NCBI GenBank assembly: GCA_949825065.1
Contig: OX463846.1
Span: 6,343,366-6,407,365, forward strand
Length of the DNA: 64,000 nt
Origin: Odontocerum albicorne
Taxonomy: Eukaryota; Arthropoda; Insecta; Trichoptera; Odontoceridae
Direction: 5' to 3'
Position numbers and translations under genes: made by a program. Shown here piece after piece: positions 55,400 through 64,000 of this stretch (the first letter of the stretch is position 1; every line of letters starts with the position of its first letter). The notes beneath the pieces were generated by a model, which worked only from the letters and a program-made list of their open reading frames with translations, was not told the DNA's origin and searched no databases.

Positions 55400-55965
55400 A
55401 GTAACAATTTTGAGGCATGGAAAAGAAACGTGATAAAATACTGAAGGGTTCAAATAAATGTTATGGAAATACGTGCACAATGAATAATAAATGGGAGGAA
55501 AATGTATGACATAACAATATATGAAGTAATTAAGGATAAATGTGGACTTGTGTGTTAAGGATAAACTATTATTAAATTTTTGATAAATATTATGGATAAA
55601 TTAAGGATAAATGTGGACTTATGTATTAAGGACATATATTAAGGACTTATGTATTAAGGATATATGTGGAGTACGTATTAAATAAGATGTAGAAAGAATA
55701 AGGTAAAAAATATTAACAAAAAAATTGTGCGGGGCAAATGTGAGTGGATGGCGTGAAAGGGGAAGACCAAGAAAAGCATGGTTGGATCAAGTTAATGATT
55801 TTTCGAAAGAAGTTAGTTTGAGAAGTACGAAACATTGTATGAGTTTTATATATGTATACGAGACAAAAAGGTGTGTCAAGATAGAACATTCTCGTTGTCT
55901 CTTCCCTTTGTATCTACGTACCATGTACGATTTTTTATTGTGTTTTTTTTTGTATAACACATGTC
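55400..55965 (+). pseudogene. LINE-D C-terminal region, decayed
   Basis: After broken blocks (a form of RCxCGVxxxDRxRNxxI near 55460-55540 and a degenerate internal repeat of TTAAGGATAAATGTGGACTT at 55530-55690), the open frame from 55725 reads CGANVSGWRERGRPRKAWLD then QVNDFSKEVSLRSTKHCM, followed by a decayed end motif. This GRPRKAWLDQVND block is the clearest LINE-D copy of that segment here. Confidence 0.7.
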
Positions 55966-56253
55966 AATATTGATTTTGAATTCTTTAAAAAAAAACGTGT
56001 AAATATATTTTTTGTATAACACGTTTCAATATTGATATTTGGCCCTTTCAACAAATAAAGAAATGCATAAGGACTGGACAAAACATCCTTTAGAGAGCTT
56101 GATGTGTGCCTATGACAAAAAAGGGAGAAGATAAAAAAATAATATGGTAAATAACAATACTGAAGTGAACCTCGGGATGATTTATGAGTATATAATTTTC
56201 TTTCTTGTCCTTTTTTTTTGTTTTTGTGCCCATCCCGGTATTTTATTTTTCCC

Positions 56254-56357
56254 TTTACCTAGTTATATCACGCACATCTTTGATACACTTAGAAGACTGC
56301 ATATCTTTACCTAGTTATATTACGCACATCTTTGATACACTTAGAAGACAGCATATC
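56254..56357. repeat. 52-bp tandem duplication
   Basis: TTTACCTAGTTATATCACGC plus ACATCTTTGATACACTTAGA and AGACTGCATATC is repeated once with two base changes, the copies starting at 56254 and 56306. Confidence 0.85.
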
Positions 56358-56506
56358 TTTAAACAGCACTTTTCTAGGTTAAACTTGATCGCTCTCGATT
56401 TTGCCTAAAAATAGTATTTAATATCGCCAAAATTGCAACCGAAGCTTTTGATTCTTTATCTTAAATTTAATTTACTAATGTGTGGTTTATTTTTTACATC
56501 TTTTGA

Positions 56507-56720
56507 GTCAATAAATGTTAAATATATTGTGCAAAAGTCAATTCATGTTAAATTTATTGTACAAAAGTCAATTGATGTTAAATTTATTGTGCAAAAGTCA
56601 ATTAATGTTAAATATATTGTGCAGAAGTCAATTAATGTTAAATATATTGTGCAAAAGTCAATTCATGTTCAATATATTGTGCAAAAGTCAATTAATGTTA
56701 AATATATTGTGCAAAATATC
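56507..56720. repeat. 30-bp minisatellite, about seven copies
   Basis: The unit is close to AAAAGTCAATTAATGTTAAA plus TATATTGTGC. It yields an open repeating ten-residue frame as a by-product. Confidence 0.9.
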
Positions 56721-56859
56721 AAAATATTGATGTACTTTTTTTGAAATATAAAATAAAACAGGGTTTTTATAGAAAACATTTTTTTACATTGTTTATGCTT
56801 CAGAAATAAAAAAAAACGGAAAAAAATGTTTGTTACATTGATAAAACATTTTTTTTTCT

Positions 56860-57045
56860 TAAATAAAGTACCGCCTGGCAAACGTAGAGGTGATCTTTTC
56901 CAAACAATCTAAACAATGTTAAAGATAAGCTTAAATTAAAACCGGACTGGAACATTATTTTAAAAACAATGAATGTTATGTACCAACGAGAATCAAACCA
57001 GTATCCACCAGCGATACCATGCATATCGACATGTACATTTTAAAG
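56860..57045 (-). repeat. SINE S1, minus strand
   Basis: The minus strand has ATGCATGGTATCGCTGGTGG, then the B box TGGTTTGATTCTC, the linker, and a body with GGAAAAGATCACCTCTACG and TTTGCCAGGCGG. It immediately precedes LINE-A copy 2. Confidence 0.6.
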
Positions 57046-57081
57046 TACGGTACCTATGAGGTGACATTTAACTTTTCTAGA

Positions 57082-57903
57082 GGTCAAAGTGAATGGTATA
57101 TGCGTCAATAACATCAGGTACGCAGATGGTACGGTTGTTCTGGCAGACAGTATTGACGGCCTTCAAACGCTTATAGATAGAATTAATGGAGTCGGTGTGA
57201 GGCTGGGGCTGAACATGAACGGGAGTAAAACTAAGTTCATGGTGTTTAGCTGGCAGGATCACGTCTTACATTGAACGGTGCAGATATAGAGAGAGTGAAA
57301 AAATATTAATACCTCGGAAGTATCCTAGTGGAAGGCCTCGACCCAGAAACCGATGTCAAGTGCAGAATTGAATCATTTCGTGCGGCTTTTAATAAAATGA
57401 GAAGCGTATTCTGCGATAATAATCTAAACTTGAAACTTCAACAACGATTAGTCAAATGCTACGTTTGGTCAGTGTTATAGCATGGAGTAGAATCATGGAC
57501 CCTCAAAGTTGATAGTATGAACCGACTGGAAGCATTCGAAATGTGGATGCACCGGAGAATGCTACGGATACCCTGGACGGATATGGTCAGAAGCACGAGG
57601 GTTCTTCAAAGAGCCACAGTTGATAGAGAATTGCTGACTTATATTAAAATTCGAAAGGTGCCCTACTTGGGTCATGTACTTAGAGAAGCAAAGTACGAAT
57701 TACTGCACCTGATCATCCAAGGCATAATAGAAGACCGAAGAGGTGTTGGCAGGAGACAAATCTCCTGGCTCCGCAATATACGTGATTGGACTGGCATAAG
57801 GGACGTTGGAGATCTTTTTCGGGCTGCCGGGGACAAAGATGTCTACTCTCAAGTGATATTCAACGTTGGTGGGGACCTGACATGACACTGGGAAGAAGAA
57901 GAA
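57082..57903 (+). pseudogene. LINE-A copy 2, RT motif C mutated, several stops
   Basis: Begins VKVNGICVNNIRYADGTVVL: the catalytic YADD of the reverse transcriptase reads YADG, so the second Asp is lost. A frameshift near 57255 and stops near 57308 and 57478 (in YLGS and LYG contexts) follow. From 57517 the frame is open: MNRLEAFEMWMHRRMLRIPW, YLGHVLREAKY, RRQISWLRNIRDWTGI and a stop at 57885, then the tail GAAGAAGAAGAAGAG. It aligns throughout with copy 1 at 20.1-20.85 kb. Confidence 0.87.
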
Positions 57904-58970
57904 GAGAGGAGTATTAATTAATTTATAATTTTTTCATTAATCGGTATAACAAATATAAATCGATATTTCTACAATTGAAAAATTGTAATCGTTTAAAAAA
58001 AATGAGAATCACCCCTTTATACAGGTATAAGCCATGCATGATATATTTAAGCCACGTGATGACACGTGGTCTATTTGTCCCCACTTCCCCTCGTTTACCA
58101 CCTACGATACTTCATCCCTAAAATGGGGGAAAAGGGGTGTCTACGGATCACTCCACCCTGAAAGCCTTATTTTACATGGAAAGATTTATTACTTTTCCGG
58201 TTTTTAAAAGTTTACCTCTCGTATTTTTAGATGTGTAATTTCGATTGCGCTCAACTTCTCACGACGTCATATAGAAAAAATATATTTATACTAATTTTTT
58301 TATTTTGATATTTTTTTCATTGGTATAATTTGATCGATAATTTTACGTTTATTTTTTTTCTGTTTATTAACAATGCTTTTTTTACAAGTAAATAATTTAA
58401 CACAATGAGAAAGTAACGAAATTCTAGATATAATACTCACTCTCAATTCGCTAATTTAGATGTATTACTGGTAAATTGATAATGGATACGTTTTTTGATA
58501 GATTAATCTTAAACAAATCTTCATGTATAAAGTTTTTCTCCTCGAAAATTGGCAGCCCTGAACAAATATATGGGAGAACAATGAAATTAGTCCTGCAAGT
58601 TCTTCAACTAGAAAATGCGTATTTTTCTCGGGCTATTTTTCTGCTTTGAATTTTCTCCTGCAATATCAGTTAAAGGATTTCATATTTTTCATCTCGTCAT
58701 ACAATTTGTCTTTCTCTTCGCATAAAATTTCTTTAAATTTATTTATTCGTTTCAAGATGTCATAATAAAAGACGTTTTCAACTAATGAAATTCTCAACAT
58801 TACAACACTGGTCGAATTTGCCTATTTTATTGCTAATTCCCATTAATCATTTTAAGAGACGATTTTTTGCTGGTGGGTGTGAAAATTGATTTGTTTTAGA
58901 CATTGCAAAAAATATTCAACATATTCAACTACCATCAGTATCAACCCATTTTTGGTTCTGCTATAATGGA
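57904..58970. other. Unassigned sequence
   Basis: A palindromic CACGTGATGACACGTG lies near 58053-58068. No element recognised. Confidence 0.4.
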
Positions 58971-59252
58971 GTGAAAACAAAGTTTATGGTTATAGAAATA
59001 GGTGTGTTAAAAAGTATGTATAATGTACGTTTTAACTTAGATAAGTTAGAGCAGGTCAATGAATTCGGTTATATAGGCAGTGTGTTAAAATGTGATGGGA
59101 GAGTTGAAAGGGGCATTGAAATAAGGATGACAGTTGAAAAGTCTGGCTCTCTGTCCTTTCTGCCTACCCTAGCAGATAAATGGCATGATATTATATATGT
59201 ATGTAATTATAAAAAATGGCAAAGAAAACAGTTTATAGAGTTTATATCATAA
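58971..59252 (+). pseudogene. Internally deleted LINE-D frame (RT block fused to 3' end)
   Basis: The open frame reads KTKFMVIEIGVLKSMYNVRF then LEQVNEFGYIGSVLKCDGRV and ERGIEIR, the block after the RT palm. It passes directly into EKSGSLSFLPTLADKWHD, which matches the nucleotide signature of the LINE-D 3' end (TTTCTGCCTACCCTAGCAGA). The region between, normally several hundred bases, is missing. The tail is TATATATGTATGTAAT. Confidence 0.7.
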
Positions 59253-60103
59253 CATATGAATTTGTACTTTTTTTACTAAGAAACGTTTATTCAGGCACCT
59301 GTTTTAGTTTATCCAATTTACAATAATAATTTTTCGTTTTAGAATTGTATTCGCTGGGTCCATCGATAATTTTCAAAGCCTTATTTTATCATACATTTAA
59401 CTAAGGATTGCACAGAACTTTGATTTTCATTCATTCAACATGTATAAACCATATATTTATTCAACTAGACAACACATGTCTTTATGATGAATGACCTCCA
59501 TAGGGCTAGACTTCCACACAAACGTTTCATGTTTGATTCCCATGGATCCAAGAAATAGGAGCCCAGTTTTGTTAAAAGTTCATGTTGTAACAACACTTTG
59601 TATGTCCATGTGGGGTAGTATGTTTAACACATACGATGGTGTACTATAAGTTACTTACATGCTCTATTGGTTCTTAACCTTTCGCTTCATGTGCTAAAAA
59701 AATCCGCCCGTTCCGGTGATGTGTATTCAATACACATGTAAAAATGAGCGATTTAAAATCGCAAAAATAAGAATATTCATAGCCAGTCGCTTAAATTCAT
59801 TAAATTTAAAGTCAAAAATGATAATTATTGAAATTTAATTGCTGAAAACATGAAAAAATACATCGGAAGATGTTCACAAAACGGACGGAGCGACCACCTC
59901 GAACGAAAGCCGGCTGGCTACTAAAAAGAGAAGCAAGCGAACTGAGATTCTATTTTTTGCGTTTACATATATCGAAGTAGAGTGAGAGTTAGACGTGAAT
60001 AGCGTCGCTCTCTCACCCATAGCGGTTTTTTAGAATGAATACACTACGTCACACACAGACACACGTTTTATTGTATTGGTGAATTCATTTCCGACTTTTT
60101 ACA
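58980..60103. repeat. Duplicated 1.12-kb segment, copy 1
   Basis: Aligns without large gaps to 62252-63375 at a constant offset of 3272 bp and differs at only scattered bases (roughly 98% identical by eye). It includes a LINE fragment, a tRNA-like segment and most of a piggyBac-like MITE. Confidence 0.95.
59490..59640 (+). repeat. tRNA-like SINE segment within the duplication
   Basis: Head GAATGACCTCCATAGGGCTA followed by a B-box-like ATGTTTGATTCCC; the second copy has the better ATGTTCGATTCCC near 62801. A non-tRNA body ending in ACGATGGTGTACTATAAG follows, resembling the end of S1. Confidence 0.55.
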
Positions 60104-60281
60104 CAATATATCTGATGTAGCCGATATGTGCTAATTATTATTAATATTATTTTTTCATTCAATGCGTATATGTATTTCGGAGGAATGCCTAAAATCTGAA
60201 CCAAGTATTTATTATATTTATAGAGATATTAAAGTTTTTAGAAGCAATGTGTAATAGTTACACATCACAGAACATGAAGGG
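59678..60281 (+). mobile_element. piggyBac-like MITE, 604 bp, TTAA on both sides
   Basis: TTAA lies at 59674-59677 and 60282-60285, the obligatory piggyBac target. The left end is CCTTTCGCTTCATGTG, and the right end read inward is CCCTTCATGTTC. Both share CTTCATGT, and each end carries a subterminal palindrome (TGATGTGTATTCAATACACA at the left, TGATGTGTAACTATTACACA at the right). No transposase is encoded, so it is non-autonomous. Confidence 0.75.
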
Positions 60282-60285
60282 TTAA

Positions 60286-61132
60286 CCTGATCGTTCGATT
60301 TATGAAGATGACGACAATATTATTTCCCTATCACGCTCTGCAACATTTTAACATCATCAATTCAGATATAATACGAATATATGAATGTAAAAGCCACGTT
60401 CTGTGGGCACAATCGGGTGGGCAGATATAACAAATTGCCAGAATTTCTTCAAAAAATTTCTTTGTACGTCTACTTTCTCATTTTATTTTTAAAGGGTAAG
60501 CTAACAAACTAAGAAGCAATCAAACAGATAGAATATTTCAATAAAAAATAAATATTTAACCACCGTTTTGTGTCAATATTGTTACAAAAGGAAAGTTTAA
60601 ATTAATGGTATGAAAATTTGAACGAAAATAATTTTCTCGATTGATAAAACTTTTAATCTCTCCGAATCCTTTCCAGATACTTTCAATTAAGAAAACTTAA
60701 CGAAAGGTATCGAAAATAAATAAAATAGAGATGCGGATGGAAAGTTTAAATTTTGAGACATCTACAAGAGGATAAAAGGTGTGAAAATTCTGAGAACATC
60801 TCTGTTATTTCTCTCGAAAACTTTTCAAATTTAAATGTTTTCCGTTGTTTCTGAGCAAGCTCTCCCTTTATATTATAATATATAAAGCTCGAACCCTTGT
60901 TTGTTAGTAGTAACTGAAAAGGTTAAACGAATAATAATAAGCTTACAGTTGGGCTTGAATAAAAATATTAAACAGAATAATCGAAACAGAGTTTGTTCGT
61001 CATTGACAAAGATTGGTGCAAAATAGAAAATATTCACGTTGCATATAACATATTTGTATCGATTATTATTATTTTTTTAAATAAGATTAACGTTACGTGA
61101 ACATCATTAATTTATTTGTGTTTATTTTCATC
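60286..61132. other. Unassigned AT-rich sequence
   Basis: Nothing recognised. Confidence 0.45.
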
Positions 61133-61540
61133 TTAATTAAATTAAATTAAATTTAATTTAATTTTAATTAATTAAATTTAATGAAATTAAATTAGATTGA
61201 ATTAAACGAAATTTAATTTAATTTAATTTAATTTAATTTAATTTAATTAATTTAATTTAATTTAATTTAATTTAATTTAATTTAATTTAATTTAATTTAA
61301 TTTAATTTAATTTAATTTAATTTAATTTAATTTAATTTAATTTAATTTAATTTAATTTAATTTAATTTAGTTTAATTTAATTTAATTTAATTTAATTTAA
61401 TTTAATTTAACTAATTTTATTTTATTTTATTTAAAAAATTTAATATAATTTTATTTAATTCATTTTTATTTCATTTCATTTTTTTTTCATTTAATTTTAT
61501 TTCATTTAATATTATTTAATTTTGTTTATTAATATTTTAT
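61133..61540. repeat. (TTTAA)n microsatellite, about 40 units, with impure flanks
   Basis: A nearly perfect TTTAA/ATTTA pentanucleotide run covers about 61208-61409 with one or two interruptions. Degenerate TTTAAT and TTTTA repeats extend it on both sides. Confidence 0.95.
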
Positions 61541-62251
61541 TCAAAATATCCATTTATTTTATTTTATTGTACTTCGCGTCGTCATACAAGAGAAAGTGAC
61601 CTAGTGCATTTTCCGCGAAAACGTGATTAATGACTATCTGACACCTTACTAACATAATGGTAGCCTGGAAGAAATAACACAGCAAGAATTTGGAAGAATA
61701 TTAATAATATATTGACTTGTTTAAAATGACCATCTGCATTGATGTTTATTTTTTTACAAGCAAAATTGTATGAAAATTTTCAAAAATATTATTTCTTTAT
61801 TTTGAAAGCAATGAACATTTATATACACCCAAAAAAAATCACAAATGTGAATACATTTATTTAACAAAAAAATTTAAAACAAAAGTGTAAAAATGGTTAA
61901 ATGGCTCTCCTGAACATTTTGCAATTTGTTTAAAAAAATATATTTCATGTTTTATTTTACTTGATTTTATTTATCATTTTATTTTATTTCAATTTATTTT
62001 ATTTTATTTCATTTTGTATTATCCTTTTTTTATTTTTGTTTATTTTCTTTTGCTTCATTTTATTTTATTTCATTTTACTTCAATATAGATATATTTTACA
62101 TTTGATACACGTTTAACCCAATAACATATTATAACAAGAAAAATAAATTATAAATACTATATATAGCATAATAATAACAGGAACAATGTTACTCAAGCCT
62201 CCATGTGAAGTGACTCAGTTATACCTGGAAAGTTTATGGAGTTAAATCCTT
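61541..62251. other. Unassigned; low-complexity TTTTA-rich tract at 61945-62085
   Basis: Aside from the imperfect TTTTATTTCATTTTATTT type tract, no feature is recognised. Confidence 0.6.
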
Positions 62252-62257
62252 AAGTTT

Positions 62258-62524
62258 ATGGTTATAGAAATAGGTGTGTTAAAAAGTATGTATAATGTAC
62301 GTGTTAACTTAGATAAGTTAGAGCAGGTCAATGAATTCGGTTATATAGGCAGTGTGTTAAAATGTGATGGGAGAGTTGAAAGGGGCATTGAAATAAGGAT
62401 GACAGTGGAAAAGTCTGGCTCTCTGTCCTTTCTGCCTACCCTAGCAGATAAATGGCATGATATTATATATGTATGTAATTATAAAAAATGGCAAAGAAAA
62501 CAGTTTATAGAGTTTATATCATAA
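62258..62524 (+). pseudogene. Internally deleted LINE-D frame, second copy
   Basis: Same fused frame as at 58971-59252, also open, with one amino-acid difference early on (a Val for Phe). The shared deletion shows that it predates the duplication. Confidence 0.7.
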
Positions 62525-62949
62525 CATATGAATTTGTACTTTTTTTACTAAGAAACGTTTATTCAGGCACCTGTTTTAGTTTATCCAATTTACAATAATA
62601 ATTTTTCGTTTTAGAATTGTATTCGCTGGGTCCATCGATAATTTTCAAAGCCTTATTTTATCATACATTTAACTAAGGATTGCACAGAACTTTGATTTTC
62701 ATTCATTCAACATGTATAAACCATATATTTATTCAACTAGACAACACATGTCTTTATGATGAATGACCTCCATAGGGCTAGACTTCCACACAAACGTTTC
62801 ATGTTCGATTCCCATGGATCCAAGAAATAGGAGCCCAATTTTGTTAAAAGTTCATGTTGTAACAACACTTTGTATGTCCATGTGGGGTAGTATGTTTAAC
62901 ACATACGATGGTGTACTATAAGTTACTTACATGCTCTATTGGTTCTTAA

Positions 62950-63375
62950 CCTTTCGCTTCATGTGCTAAAAAAATCCGCCCGTTCCGGTGATGTGTATTC
63001 AATACACATGTAAAAATGAGCGATTTAAAATCGCAAAAATAAGAATATTCATAGCCAGTCGCTTAAATTCATTAAATTTAAAGTCAAAAATGATAATTAT
63101 TGAAATTTAATTGCTGAAAACATGAAAAAATACATCGGACGACGTTCACAAAACGGACGGAGCGACCACCTCGAACGAAAGCCGGCTGGCTACTAAAAAG
63201 AGAAGCAAGTGAGCTGAGATTCTATTTTTTGCGTTTCCATATATCGAAGTAGAGTGAGAGTTAGACGTGAATAGCGTCGCTCTCTCACCCATAGCGGTTT
63301 TTTAGAATGAATACACTACGTCACACACAGACACACGTTTTATTGTATTGGTGAATTCATTCCCGATTTTTTACA
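62950..63375 (+). mobile_element. piggyBac-like MITE, right end missing
   Basis: TTAA at 62946-62949 is followed by the same left end CCTTTCGCTTCATGTG. The copy follows 59678-60103 closely and then breaks off, so it lacks the right terminal repeat and cannot be mobile. Confidence 0.75.
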
Positions 63376-64000
63376 ATTCATTCCCGATTTTTATACATCG
63401 AAATGTGAAATATATCGATATCAGAAAATTTATTCAACAACGTTATTCCGTGTGCGAGTGGTAATGCTCTTAAGAGCTAAGTTCGATAATACGGCATCGA
63501 AAACAATATTTATTCACGATGACGTTAATAATTGTCCGGTACATTAAACAAAAGTCAGTGAATCAACAAAGGATTTGCTATTTTTAAGGAGTAATGTCTA
63601 AAGCATACCAATTAAGAAAATTGTGGGATACAGCCACGGGTTAAATCTATACTCTTTCCAATAAGGTGTAGCAGAAATTTCTTTTGAACTATCAGGGAAT
63701 TGTGGTTTCCTCTCGGGTTACAAATGATTGAGCCGCACTCTAATCTTTTGAGAATCAGTGAATCTCATAAGATTCATTGATTCGTAGTAGACGAAAGTGA
63801 TCTCATAACAGTGGCATCACCAAATGCCCTACCGATTCTTATAAATCCCAGAACTATATTGGCAGACAAACACGTATTATCAATAATATGTACATATTCT
63901 CAATAAGATGTGACCAAAAGTATGTGTATGAATATATTTTGATTGCGTGGTCCGAAGATCAGTTAAGCAGTGAAACATTTATTCAAATTTACCAATTATT
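63376..64000. other. Unassigned sequence
   Basis: No gene or repeat recognised up to the window end. Confidence 0.4.

Larger units (their letters stand above)
62252..63375. repeat. Duplicated 1.12-kb segment, copy 2
   Basis: Second copy of 58980-60103. It lacks the upstream AAAACA start of the LINE frame and loses the right end of the piggyBac-like MITE. After the breakpoint ATTCATTCCCGATTTTT is repeated once. Confidence 0.95.

Noticed and set aside
56433..56744. Two overlapping open frames with ten-residue repeats
   Set aside because: By-product of the 30-bp minisatellite; two frames are open at once because the unit has no stop in either.

Overview
The window is AT-rich eukaryotic DNA (about 70% A+T by eye) with no intact host gene that I can support. 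Nearly everything recognisable is a transposable element or a tandem repeat. The mix of elements (Penelope-like elements, several LINE families, mariner, pogo-like and piggyBac-like elements, tRNA-derived SINEs) points to an arthropod, most likely an insect. The 3' ends of one LINE family (coding for a motif like WRSVLSAYP.RD, then a TATGTATG-rich tail) resemble what I know from moths and butterflies; that assignment is inference. There is one assembly gap of 200 N at 9952-10151.

The most informative content is a Penelope-like element (PLE) family. Ten traces lie between 11.7 and 51.5 kb, and seven have target-site duplications (TSDs) of about 12-13 bp that fix their ends. Two carry GIY-YIG endonuclease coding sequence (15.1-16.5 kb, broken by one stop; 36.05-36.9 kb, open). 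None keeps a reverse transcriptase. Most are fold-back units with inverted terminal arms, and each arm holds a hammerhead-ribozyme-like core (CUGANGA, stem II, GAAA, stem III, GUC or GUU). Five cores look intact and four are mutated.

Region by region. 0-9 kb: a SINE, several minisatellites and LINE scraps. 9-10 kb: LINE-D and LINE-B fragments running into the gap. 11-20 kb: a PLE cluster with SINEs and LINE-D remnants. 20-26 kb: LINE-A, two near-identical LINE-C copies with TSDs, a 21-bp minisatellite, a SINE and a LINE-G 3' end. 26.3-26.8 kb: a pogo-like MITE. 27.5-31.7 kb: a 32-bp minisatellite and LINE-D and LINE-F remnants. 33.3-35.5 kb: an array of eight 280-bp satellite monomers. 36-38.3 kb: a PLE beside a SINE split by a LINE-B copy. 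39.5-40.7 kb: a piggyBac-like MITE split by another LINE-B copy. 41-46 kb: LINE-A, -D, -E and -G pieces and a 120-bp PLE derivative. 49-52 kb: LINE-D and LINE-B. 53.4-54.4 kb: an internally deleted mariner. 55-58 kb: LINE-D, a 30-bp minisatellite and LINE-A. 59-63.4 kb: a 1.12-kb segment present twice, 3.27 kb apart, with a long (TTTAA)n tract between the copies.

The letters A-G for LINE families and S1-S3 for SINEs are local labels, not database names. Most short open frames in the window are chance frames in AT-rich DNA or pieces of these elements and are not listed as genes.
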